From: Asterella californica
Lineage: Eukaryota > Streptophyta > Marchantiopsida > Marchantiales > Aytoniaceae
Assembly: GCA_036924285.1 (NCBI GenBank)
Contig: JAYKYS010000007.1
Location: 13,392,001 to 13,456,000, forward strand
DNA: 64,000 bases
Reading direction: 5' to 3'
Part shown: piece by piece, positions 43,938-53,617 of the stretch
How the letters are laid out: every line of letters begins with the position of its first letter
How positions within the stretch are numbered: the first letter of the stretch is position 1
The notes under the pieces: model-generated
Told to the model about the DNA's origin: nothing
The model's database searches: none
What the model saw: the letters and a program-made list of their open reading frames with translations, nothing else
Made by a program: the position numbers and the translations under genes

Positions 43938-44847
43938 TGTAACGACCTATGTTACACATAGGAAGTTGGTCCATTAGTAAGGTATTTAGTTATAACTAAG
44001 TGTTGAGAATGTTTATTTGCTGCCCAAGTACTTTAAGGTGGTATCAAGTTAGTCATGACTAGCTAAAAGTTAGTTATGGTTAAACTTAGCTGTACTTTTG
44101 GCAGAATTTAGATATTTCCTAAAGAGTGAGCACTACTATCTTGTCATCTTGTCTAAAAGGTAGAAAGGAGGTGGAAAGTATCCCTTATCTCCTTTTTGAC
44201 TTGATATGAGTGGTTGGATTAAAGTTGTGGACTTTGTGGGCATTAAAAACAAGAAGAGATTCCACATGTTTCTTTTTTAGTGGGTCCTAGTGTAGAGGGG
44301 GGTGGAAATTCGAGATTCCTTGAGAATATTCTAGAATCCTTCTAGAAGTTGTTGACTTTGAAGGAATAAGCCCATGTGAAAAGGTAAAAAGCCCATGTGA
44401 TGAATGCTTTTACCTTAAGTAATATCTTAGTAAAACCCGGTAAAAGTAGTTACGGCTGAGTTACCGGGGGTACCAAAGTAAAAACCTAGAATGTATAAAT
44501 AGAGGAGTAGAGAAGAGCTCCTCATCCTTGTTTTTACATCGTCGTAATGACAACTTGAGTAATATAGAGAGTGCAGGATATGTTTAGCATGTGAGAACTT
44601 GAGAGACGTCGTTAGAATGGAGGATTTAGTGGATGAGTTTATGGAGATTTTAGTTGATAAGTTTGTGGGTGTATGAATGAGTGAACTTAGCATTTTCCCT
44701 TCAAGTTCATGGTGTGCTTCCATCAAAGCCATCAGAGGTGACCCCTGAGTGAGAGACATGCCCGACATGTTGCAGATTCGTGGATGACGATCGTGGAGGT
44801 TGAGAGATCGGGGGGTAGTTGATCGATGAGATCGTGGAGGGTTTACA
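43938..44847 (+). repeat. 5' LTR of Ty3-D
   Basis: 910 bases, TGTAACGACC...GGTTTACA, with TG/CA ends. TATAAATAGAGG near 44493 is a good TATA box. Three LTR copies of this family are in the window (also 52708-53617 and, reversed, 56696-57616). Confidence 0.93.
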
Positions 44848-44851
44848 TTTT

Positions 44852-44868
44852 TGGTTCCGTTGCCGGGA
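44852..44868 (+). promoter_or_regulatory. primer binding site of Ty3-D, tRNA-Asp-like
   Basis: TGGTTCCGTTGCCGGGA starts four bases after the LTR. It resembles the TGGCGCCGTTGCCGGGGA site used by many plant Ty3 elements with a tRNA-Asp primer, with a few mismatches. The assignment to a tRNA is tentative. Confidence 0.6.
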
Positions 44869-44892
44869 CCTCACTTGAAGGGATCATTGAAA

Positions 44893-45063
44893 ATGTTTAG
44901 AGTTCAGTTCTATATTAGACAGAAAGAGATTATAAGAGAACACATGGAGAGAACGTTGGGAGGAGAGAGAGCTAACGCGATGTTAGCAACATTAGAACCT
45001 TTCGTGTATCTCGTAGTGATATATGACTCGTTCGAAGTCATTCTTTACATCTTGTTCACTTAG
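44893..45063 (+). CDS. short ORF at the start of Ty3-D
   Basis: 57 codons from ATG 44893, 25 bases after the primer site. It contains FYIRQKEIIREHMERTLGG and a hydrophobic end (PFVYLVVIYDSFEVILYILF). Its pattern resembles the spacer ORF at 48453-48881 (see findings). It may be the N-terminal part of a longer frame now broken. Function unknown. Confidence 0.35.
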   Translation: MFRVQFYIRQKEIIREHMERTLGGERANAMLATLEPFVYLVVIYDSFEVILYILFT

Positions 45064-45160
45064 AAAGGGTTTGAGGAGAGTTGAAAGAGGGTGCAACAAG
45101 AGTTGTAGAGAAAGGAGAAGAGAAAAGTTATTAGAGGGGAGAAATTTGCGAGTTTAGAAA

Positions 45161-45605
45161 TTCTACTCTCTGGAAAATTTATACAGTCGTTGTCAACTTT
45201 TCTGTGAATTTTATTTTCCTGAGAAAATTTCCAATGTTTTAGATTGGCTAATAACCTATCTAGGTCAAAAGAAATCATAGGAAAAGGTGGTCTAGAGAAG
45301 GAATAATGAATTTTCAAAGTTGAGGGGGTTTATTCGTGAGAGTTGAGGAATTCTGTTCTCTGGAAAAAGTTTACAGTCAGTGTCAGATTTTCTGTGAATT
45401 TTATTTCCTTGAGAAAATTTCCAGTGTTTTAGAGTGGCTGATAAGCTATCCAGGACAAAAGAAATCATGAGAAGATGAGGTCTGAAGAGAGAGAAAGAAT
45501 TTTTCAAAGTGGAGGGGGTTGACAACCATGAGGGAAGTGAAAATATACAAATTTCAGTTCTCTGAAAATTTGTACAGTCATCACCATCTCTTCTGATTAG
45601 GGAAG
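45161..45605 (+). repeat. diverged tandem repeat, about 190-200 bp, 2.3 copies
   Basis: Blocks with TTCTCTGGAAAA, TTTTCTGTGAATTTTATTT and GACAAAAGAAATCAT recur from about 45161, 45351 and (partial) 45553. The units are AT-rich and non-coding. Between ORF fragments of the Ty3-D leader. Confidence 0.7.
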
Positions 45606-45611
45606 TTTCTA

Positions 45612-46830
45612 TTGAAACTTCATGATTTAGTAGCTTGGAGGTTGAGCTACTGGAGACCACAAAAATCTTGGAGAGATCTCTTACCAACTAAGAGATACGC
45701 TTCGACATACAATGAGGTCTTGAAGATACTTCATGGGGAATCCAGTTCGAATGACGAGGTGGAAGAAGAGACGTTTAGGAGTTCGAACAGAGACGGAGAA
45801 GCCCAAGTTAAGTATAGATGAGTTACGAACACGCATCTATAGCACTTGGGGTGCCCTCTTTACCTTATACCAAGAAGCTTCCACGACCATTGGCACAGAT
45901 TTGAAGAAAGCCGAGTTTAAAGCATCATTCACTGTGGAGGCCACGAATGCTCCTGGTGAAATAGAGTTGGATCCTTACAAGAGTGAGTTCAAGATGTCTG
46001 TTGTGATTAGTACAAATGAGAGTGATGAGGATCATATCTTCGATAGTTAATTTTAGATTAAATTTTATTTCGTGTATAGCATGTATAATACACGATTTCC
46101 AATATAAAGCTCGGAAGAGTTAAGAAAGTGATGTAGAATTATTTTCCTCTATGATATTTTGTCCACTTAATGGTTGAGAAGGTGCAACATGAGTGGAAAT
46201 TCAAAAGATTGGAAAGTTAGACTTAGAAATCTTCTTCAAGGTTTAGATGTCATAGTAAGTGTCGAAGAAAGTTCGAGAGAGATTATCGTCGAGTTTGAAA
46301 ACCCTAGTACTAAACCTCAAGTAGAATCTCCGAGGAGAAGAGTAGAAACCGACTTGTGGTGTTATTTCTGTAGAGGGTTGGGACACAAAGTAGTGAACTG
46401 TCCAACTAGGATCAGAGCAGAGAGAGCTAAAGGGAAGCGGGAGTTTACTGATTTAAGTCTTCGAGTGGGTCCATCGTCACCAGCGCCAATTTCATCTTCT
46501 AGGAGAAGATCCTTGTCCAAGTTGTGGAGTGGGTGATCTATCAAGAGGACACAAGTGCGTCGATGTGGCCGCCCTACTTACGTCAGTAGTCGAGAAGTTG
46601 GACGAGACTCAAAGAGCTGAGACGAAGAAGTTGTCGACTTCAAAAGAGGACTCGGCTGAGTTGTGATGGAGATCGTCATTCGTATGATAGAGAAGGCAGT
46701 GATGCGACTCAGACTCATGATTACCTTGGGAGAAGAGATGGCACAAGAGGTGTTGTTACAACCATTTCCTTTCATTTTACCTATGGTAGATTATTCGCGA
46801 ATGGAATTGGTGATGCTCGTACTCTTTTAG
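45612..46830 (+). pseudogene. Ty3-D 5' coding region with zinc-knuckle motifs, broken
   Basis: Overlapping frames at 45733-46050 and 46174-46536 encode charged protein; the second has a CCHC knuckle CYFCRGLGHKVVNC. In a neighbouring frame near 46510-46565 comes a second Cys/His motif (CPSCGVGDLSRGHKC) and then a helical tail, and near 46750 the hydrophobic QPFPFILPMVDYSRM. Frameshifts separate these pieces. They lie ahead of the main gag frame, so Ty3-D seems to have an additional upstream gag-like or accessory protein. Confidence 0.5.
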
Positions 46831-46879
46831 CGAGTAGTTATTGCACAAAAATTAGAAGGGTAGAAAGAATAGTTACAAG

Positions 46880-48163
46880 ATGGGGAAGTTATCAGTGTTT
46901 CATGGGAAGGACAATGAAGATGTAGAACCATTTGTACGAGACTTCAAAAGGGGTTGCATCGGAAACAACGTGAGAAGGAAAGAAGAATGGGTGTTGTTAC
47001 TGCCAGAGGTTTTAGAAGATTTTGCTCTTACGTGGTATGAAGATCGAGTGAAGAGTCAGACACCTGGTGCAGTTGAGGACACATGGGGAACGTCGAGTAA
47101 TGCACTCATCAAAGAATTTCTTCCAGAAGAGAGTTATGAGAAGCTCATGGTGGAGCTTACTCATTTGAAGCAACGGGACGACGAGAAAGTTCGGCAATAT
47201 GTCGAAAGGGTAGATAAGTTGGAGCAACGGTTTCGGACGGTCCTACGGAAGAGTGGAGACAATGTGGAGTTAACGATGGCGTGGATTGGAGCAATGTTGA
47301 CCAAGAACTTGGTGGGAGGGTTGAGACCTTCAATTCGAACCCAAGTGAGGTACGAGAAACCAGCAACCAAAGCGGAGGCCATCAAGATTGCGACAAATAT
47401 GGAAGAGAGTTTGGATGAAGGAGATATCATCCAACCTCATCATGTTGCTTTGGTGTCAACTCCGACTCATGGTGTAGCCGCAACGATCGCACCTGCACCA
47501 TCACAATTGGTGATTGCTTCAACGTCAGCTCCTACTCCAACGGTGGTGTCAAGAACGTTTGTCCCAACAACGATGTCTATTGTCACCTCTGATTTTCATG
47601 CCGAGCTGAAGAGCATCACCGATACTCTTGCAGATCTCAAGATAAACGTGGTGCAGTTACGAGAATGGAGGAACAAAGGTGGAGGAGGAGGTCAAAGAGG
47701 TTACGACAACAATCCCAACCGAGGAAATCAAGGTAACTTTAGAGGCAACCAAGGTAACTTTGGAGGAATCACTTGTTGGACGTGTGGCGGTTCTCATTTC
47801 CAACGAAATTGTCCTAACAATGGAGCAAGAAATGCCGAAGCTGTCAGAATGAATGTAGGTGGAGGAAATCCATCACAAGGACGAGATAAAGGGGTGGCTA
47901 CTATCGATGTCGTGCGAGATCCCATCTACGAGAAAGGAGAAAGTTCAAACTCTTCTCATGCACCGGTGGAGCTTTTAGCTCAAGAAAGGAAAAGAACTCG
48001 ATTTTCTGATGAACCGGTTTTCATGGAGGAGTCAGCAAGTAGAAGTACTCGTTCGAGTAATGTTTCGAGTACACCAAGGGAGCCAAGAAGGAAGCTGGGG
48101 ATGATAGATTTCACCATTTCATCTTCCCAAGCGGTGTCGTGTTGTGGTTCGGCTCCTGTGTGA
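46880..48163 (+). CDS. Gag of Ty3-D
   Basis: 427 codons from ATG 46880. Residues about 1-190 form a retrotransposon gag core (LSVFHGKDNEDVEPFVRDFK, LTWYEDRVK, LVGGLRPSIR). A Gly/Asn-rich stretch (RGNQGNFRGNQGNFGG) precedes a zinc knuckle CWTCGGSHFQRNC with a three-residue C-to-H spacing, one shorter than the usual four. The C-terminus is polar. Gag forms the particle in which reverse transcription takes place. The frame is open throughout, unlike the rest of the element. No protease follows in frame. Confidence 0.88.
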   Translation: MGKLSVFHGKDNEDVEPFVRDFKRGCIGNNVRRKEEWVLLLPEVLEDFALTWYEDRVKSQTPGAVEDTWGTSSNALIKEFLPEESYEKLMVELTHLKQRDDEKVRQYVERVDKLEQRFRTVLRKSGDNVELTMAWIGAMLTKNLVGGLRPSIRTQVRYEKPATKAEAIKIATNMEESLDEGDIIQPHHVALVSTPTHGVAATIAPAPSQLVIASTSAPTPTVVSRTFVPTTMSIVTSDFHAELKSITDTLADLKINVVQLREWRNKGGGGGQRGYDNNPNRGNQGNFRGNQGNFGGITCWTCGGSHFQRNCPNNGARNAEAVRMNVGGGNPSQGRDKGVATIDVVRDPIYEKGESSNSSHAPVELLAQERKRTRFSDEPVFMEESASRSTRSSNVSSTPREPRRKLGMIDFTISSSQAVSCCGSAPV

Positions 48164-48452
48164 AATTCCTGTGTAACCTATGTTGTGTTTCTTTTCTGTG
48201 TTTCGTGAACCGTATCGCGTAACTCGCCGAACGGTGTGATGAATGCCACGTTTGTGATTATCTGTTTAAGTGATCGCACGATAGAGGAACGTGCCAAGTC
48301 ATCGATCTGTGCGCGTTCACTTCAGTGGTCCTTGTCACCGCATTGTGTATAAAATGGTGGGTCGAAGGTTCATACGACATTCTCTCTCAGCGGGTGATTC
48401 GTAAGGGTTCTCGGTGGTCTGCATGGAGGGGTGAAGAACTGCAGGAGTGGTG

Positions 48453-48881
48453 GTTATGGACGGAGGTGTGTTACCGGCTCCGGATCTTCCTTTCCCGAAT
48501 CCGTTTCACATCAAGCTTCATTGCATCCACCGCGATCACTTTCGACAGTGGTTAGTTGCATACTTTGGCGATGAATTCATGGGAAGAATGATGGAGTTAC
48601 AGCTTCTGATGATCCTTCCGATTATTACATACGGAGATACTTGGGATATGACGGTGTACATTTTGTTGTGAGGGGCAATGAATCTCAACTATCCATCGAA
48701 CGTTCTTTTCAACCTTTGGGTCGATGTCCGGTGTCATTGCAGACCGAAGATCAATCATGGGGCTTGGATCGTGAGAAACTTCGGGCAAGAATATTACAAT
48801 CGAGTGATAGCTTCACCATTTCCTTTTGTCGTACCTTTTATTGTAGAACGTTTTCAGGTTGTAATATTGACGTTGTATTAG
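48453..48881 (+). pseudogene. unidentified ORF in the gag-pol spacer of Ty3-D, one stop
   Basis: From ATG near 48456 one frame runs to TAG at 48879-48881, broken only by TGA at 48669-48671. It gives about 140 residues, with FHIKLHCIHRDHFRQWLVA, an aliphatic segment (LLMILPIITYGDTW) and later RVIASPFPFVVPFIVERFQ. There is no recognised domain. Elements with extra ORFs between gag and pol are known, so it may be an accessory gene. See the finding on similarity to the element's leader region. Confidence 0.4.
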
Positions 48882-50355
48882 TCTGCGGCTCACTGGTTTC
48901 ATTCTGGTTGAGCGCTTCTGTGTAGTTACGGACCGCGAAAAATCCATCGACACATCTGAAGGATTTTCTGAGGTCTTAGAGTCTTGTTGATGTCTTATGT
49001 CTCCTTAGGAGTAAAAATTCGTTCTAAAGGAAAAGTTAAGAGGAGAAAAGACAAAAAGTAAAGCTCTTTTTGCTCTTATTGGTCCACTTTTGGACCAATG
49101 GTGTTCTAGCTGATCTTCTCGACGTTTCTGTGGTTTCTGGAGGCTTCAGAGGTCCATTCGCGAAACGAAGGGTATGGTTGGAGAGCTCTCGACCGGGGCT
49201 ACAATCTGGGCTGAAGAATCGATCGATTTGATGAAATTATGAGCGCGTTATGATCGATTGAGTGGAGGGGGGTGAAATTTGTACCTACTGCTACGTTTCT
49301 GGTTGTTCCGAGAGACTCGCGAGGAGTTTTGAGGAGCTGTCTGTTGGGTTGGAGAGCTGACGACGTGCTGGTCATTTTGATATCAATTTCGTCAGGTTCT
49401 TGTTCGATTTGGATTCTGAACCGACCGATTGAAGTTGAGAAGTGCAGATGGGATAAGGCGGGGACAGCGAACTGTGATAGCCTTGGATAGTTTGCTATTG
49501 CTTAAGATCTGAGTCGAATTTCTGAGTGAAACTTTCCAGGATTGAAGAATGTCTTATCAGTAAGATACTTGGGAAGTTTCACCTCAAATGGTCGAGTAGT
49601 TTGTTCAGAATCTTGGATCAAATGTACCTGGATCTGTAAAGCTCTGAAGTTAGCACAGATTACGGTTTGATCCATATCTGAGAATTGGTTTGAGATTTCG
49701 ACCTGAAAATTGTTCAGGGTAGGAGTGAAGGGTCCAATCAAGCTTCCTGTGAAGTTTGATCATCATTGGTCGAGTGGTTTGGAAGGACTGAGGTCTCAAA
49801 GTTCGAAAATACTTCTGTTATTAGCAGTTTCGGGTTTTTCGGTATCATCTATTGTCAATTTGATCATTTTCGAGCAATTTGGAGAGGAGTTTGTTGCTGA
49901 AACCGCCATACCTGCATACAACTCGACATTAGAAGGTGTGGGGCTGATTTCAGCTCTTGGTGATGAAGGAGAACGGAGCCACCATGAGTCTTAAGCCGCT
50001 GTTTGGGTTCTCGGAGCTGCCAGGTACTACCGCCGTTGATGCTATATTGAGATCTGAATAGTGTTTTGAAGTATGCATGTTTTACCTTGCTGGAATACTT
50101 GATAGACCAGGGTGTACAGCAAGTTGTATCGATACTCTATCAAGTTGATTGAGTGATCTTAGTATCTTCTGATTGTACTATGAAGTTGTGATAGTTGGAT
50201 TGATGGCCAGTTAGCGTCGCTGGGGAGCTATTCAGAAGTCAGGCTTCCAGTGATATAGATGAATAACTTCAATTAGATAATAAAGATCTGAGTATTTTTA
50301 GTTAGAATACAAAAGATCTGTTTGTAACACAAGTTTATGCAACCTATACGTAACC
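48882..50355 (+). other. Ty3-D spacer, no gene recognised
   Basis: About 1.5 kb without a convincing frame. Phrases such as ATCGATCGATTTGATG and GTTATGA recall the LTR-S sequence near 60468, so part of the spacer may be an old LTR-like insertion; I could not establish this. Confidence 0.35.
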
Positions 50356-51529
50356 TTGGATCGTAGCAAGCTTTAAACTTGAGACGAGCGGATACAAAGT
50401 CACTCAGGCTAGAAGAGTAGATAGTGAAACATTTGAGTGGAAACATCCAGATCTAGATCCAACCTTGTCAATCCACATACCTCTGCACAGCCATATACCC
50501 CGTGTATTCCTAGACAGAAAAACACGTTATACGATAGCGAGATATGATGTGGTTGAAGATGTAGGTGCTCAGAAAGCCAACATCACTGTTGGACAACTGA
50601 TCGCACTTAATCCCAGCTTACGAAGGGAACTCAGAGGAGGACTGAGTTCTAAGAGAAGCAAGAAGAAGAAAACCAAGAGCAAGACATCAAAGTCTGTGGG
50701 AGTTGGTGTGATGGATGTGCATGCTTCAGAGGTATGCACTAGGGCTTCAAAGATTGAAGTCTGGTTGAATGGACACTACGTCTATGACGTATTGGTGGAT
50801 GGAGGGTCGGCTGTAAACGCCATATCGGAGAGGTTGATGAAGAAGTTGGGGATGGAACCAACTCGCCCGACTAGCATTGTCGTGGGGATGGCTAACAAGC
50901 AACGGGTAAGACCTCTTGGTGTGTTAGAGAAGGTGATCGTGTCTGTGATGGGAGTTCAAACATTGATGTCCTTTCAAGTGTTAAAGGACTCTAGTTATGA
51001 TTTGCTCCTAGGTAGGCCTTGGTTGAGAGCTGTGCGCACCACTGATAGGTGGCACAAGGGATACTTACGGATTGGGCCTAGAGATCATAGAGTGATAGTT
51101 CCTCTCTCGGGTGTTGAAGTTGTGACTTCTGACTCTGATAGACCCACTAGTGACTACTGGGAATCTGATACGGAAGATGATCAGAGTGTCTCAGAAGTAG
51201 ATACCGGAGATTCTTACGATCAAGAATCCTCGTCTGAGGACGAAGGATTTGATCGAGATGAATCATTACATCAGCTTAGTGCTATTGACTTGTTGCCTCG
51301 ACCAGCAGTGGAGAAAGATCCTGACAAAGAAGAGTTGAGTGAGGCAGAGATTGTGAGAAGACTCTCTACCCTGAAGTTTGGTATCAATGTCACTCAAGAA
51401 GAGAAAAGTAGATTCCTAGATATATTTCGAAAATATATCCATGTGTTTGCTTTCAGCTACAAGGATTTGAAAGAGGTGACTCTCGAGACTCATCGAATCA
51501 AATTGGAGGAGCACGCAAGACCAGTTTGA
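50356..51529 (+). pseudogene. Ty3-D protease and start of pol
   Basis: The frame is open from about 50356 with no ATG ahead of the conserved part. It contains a Lys-rich linker (KRSKKKKTKSK), the protease with VLVDGGSAVNAI and LLLGRPWLRA, an acidic region (SDTEDDQSVSEVDTGD) and a pre-RT segment (FRKYIHVFAFSYKDL). DGG in place of D(S/T)G is also seen in some plant elements, so it is not proof of inactivity. A TGA at 51527-51529 interrupts just before the RT. The likely ancestral state is one pol frame through this point. Confidence 0.8.
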
Positions 51530-52410
51530 CAGAAGCAAAGAAGGGTCAATCCCACAACGGCAATGATGGTCAAGGAAGAGATAGACAAGTTGAAGGAGGC
51601 GAGTTTCATCTATGAGGTGGAGAACTCAGAATGGGTTTCACCCATTGTGATTGTCAAGAAGAAGAATGGTAAGCTGCGAGTGTGCATAGACTATAAGAAG
51701 CTGAATGCAGTTACCAAGAAGAATTATTATCCTCTACCATTTATAGATGAGATTTTGGAGGAAGTTGCTGGTCATGAGTGGTACAGCTTTGGTGATGGTT
51801 ATAGTGGGTATAACCAGATCAAGATAGCACAGGAGTACCAACAGTTGACTACTTTCACTACTCCTTGGGAACATTTGCATTTCGGGTGATGCCATTCGGA
51901 CTGTGTAATGCTCCGGCCACGTTTAAGAGGTTCATGAACAAGGTGTTTGAACCATTCATAGGAAAGTTTGTCCGTGATTTTATTGACTATTTTTGCGTGT
52001 ACGGACGAAAGGAGAATCACTTTGATCATGTGATCAAAGTTTTGCAGCGGTTGGAGCAAGCCAACGCTTCTCTAAATCCAGAGAAGTGCATCTTTGGCTG
52101 CGAAGAAGGTCTGCTGTTAGGACACATCATTTCCAAGAATGGGATTGCGGTAGATCCTGAGAAGGTGAAGAAGATTGTGGATCTTCCATTTCCGATCAAC
52201 TTGACAAAGTTGAGGCAGTTTCTTGGCATGGTTGGATATTATCGTAGGTTTATCTTTTCCTTCTCAAACAAAGCAATAGCTTTGACTATGTACATGAAGA
52301 AGGGAGTTGATTTTGACTTGATAGTGCATGATCAGAAGGCAAAGGAAGCATTTGAGGAGTTGAAAAAGACATTAGTGACAGCTCCTATACTTGCTAAACC
52401 TGAGTGGAGT
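51530..52410 (+). pseudogene. Ty3-D reverse transcriptase, frameshifted, catalytic box altered
   Basis: First part: EWVSPIVIVKKKNGKLRVCI, DYKKLNAVTKKNYYPLPFID. A missing G in CCTTGGGAACATT near 51869 shifts the frame. Second part (51865 on): [20 protein letters not shown], then FIDYFCVYG where this family normally has (F/Y)xDD, so the second catalytic Asp is Tyr at 51988-51990, then LGHIISKNG and FLGMVGYYRRFI. The RT ends at the LAKPEWS block, where an internal deletion begins. RT would make element cDNA; this copy cannot. Confidence 0.88.
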
Positions 52411-52694
52411 ATCAAAAGAAGAGTTACGACAAACGGTTGGGCAAGAGGGAGGTAAAACCTTTTCAAGTCGGAGATTTGGTAATGTTATATGATGCTATCA
52501 GATTCAAGAGGGCTAGGAAGAAGTTTCTTCCGCGATATTTTGGTTTTTTTGTTGTAGATAAGGTGTGGAGCAACTTCACATATGACCTTCAGAAGCTGGG
52601 AGGAAGGAGATTCGATCGGGTAAATCATGACAAGTTGAAGTTGTTTCATCGACGAAAGTTCTCTCTGCACTCCGAGGACGGAGCAAAAATTTAG
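52411..52694 (+). pseudogene. Ty3-D integrase C-terminal remnant
   Basis: Open from 52404: YQKKSYDKRLGKREVKPFQV, GDLVMLYDAIRFKRA, RYFGFFVVDKVWSNFTYDL. This is the GPF/Y-type C-terminal module of Ty3 integrase, ending at TAG 52692-52694. It is fused directly to the RT/RNase H border, with RNase H and the catalytic core of integrase missing. The reverse-strand copy at 57630-59681 contains the missing part. Confidence 0.85.
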
Positions 52695-53617
52695 TCCGGG
52701 GGTAAAATGTAACGACCTATGTTACACATAGGAAGTTGGTCCATTAGTAAGGTATTTAGTTATAACTAAGTGTTGAGAATGTTTATTTGCTGCCCAAGTA
52801 CTTTAAGGAGGTATCAAGTTAGTCATGACTAGCTAAAAGTAGTTATGGTTAAATTTAGCTATACTTTTGACAGAATTCAGATATTTCCTAAAGAGTGAGC
52901 ACTACTATCTTGTCATCTTGTCTAAAAGGTAGAAAGGAGGTGGAAAGTATCCCTTATCTCCTTTTTGACTTGATACGAGTGGTTGGATTAAAGTTGTGGA
53001 CTTTGTGGGCATTAAAAACAAGAAGAGATTCCACATGTTTCTTTTTTAGTGGGTCCTAGTGTAGAGAGGGGTGGAAATTTGAGATTCCTTGAGAATATTC
53101 CAGAATCCTTCTAGAAGTTGTTGACTTTGAAGGAATAAGCCCATGTGAAAAGGTAAAAAGCCCATGTGATGAATGCTTTTACCTTAAGTAATATCTTAAT
53201 AAAACCCGGTAAAAGTAGTTACGGCTGAGTTACCGGAGGTACCAAAGTAAAAACCTAGAATGTATAAATAGAGGAGTAGAGAAGAGCTCCTCATCCTTGT
53301 TTTCACATCGTCGTAATGACAACTTGAGTAATATAGAGAATGTGGGATATGTTTAGCATGTGAGAACTTGAGAGACGTCGTTAGAATGGAGGATTTTAGT
53401 GGATGAGTTTATGGAGATTTTAGTTGATAAGTTTGTGGGTGTATGAATGAGTGAACTTAGCATTTTCCCTTCAAGTTCATGGTGTGCTTCCATCAAAGCC
53501 ATCAGAGGTGACCCCTGAGTGAGAGACAGGCCCGACATGTTGCAGATTCATGGATGACGAGCGTGGAAGTTGAGAGATCGGGGGGTAGTTGATCGATGAG
53601 ATCGTGGAGGGTTTACA
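52695..53617 (+). repeat. polypurine tract and 3' LTR of Ty3-D
   Basis: The tract GTCCGGGGGTAAAA ends at 52707, and the 910-base LTR follows at 52708-53617, with the same TG/CA ends as the 5' LTR. About 20 differences from the 5' LTR, among them GTTAG/GTAG and GGATTTAG/GGATTTTAG length changes that cancel out. Confidence 0.92.

Larger units (their letters stand above)
43938..53617 (+). mobile_element. Ty3-D: LTR retrotransposon with internal deletion, inserted in the Ty3-C array
   Basis: 9.7 kb with two 910-base LTRs. Flanks read AGTC (43934-43937) and AGCC (53618-53621), a 4-base target duplication with one C-to-T change; the uninterrupted site is seen in other Ty3-C units (for example near 38112). 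Gag, a spacer, protease and RT are present, but RNase H and most of integrase are missing. LTRs differ at roughly 20 positions by eye (about 97.6 percent identical), so it is older than Ty3-chromo. It can only have moved, if at all, with proteins from another copy. Confidence 0.93.

Noticed and set aside
48882..50355. host gene within the Ty3-D spacer
   Set aside because: No open frame over about 95 codons, no splice-flanked exon, and the stretch lies between the element's own gag and pol.
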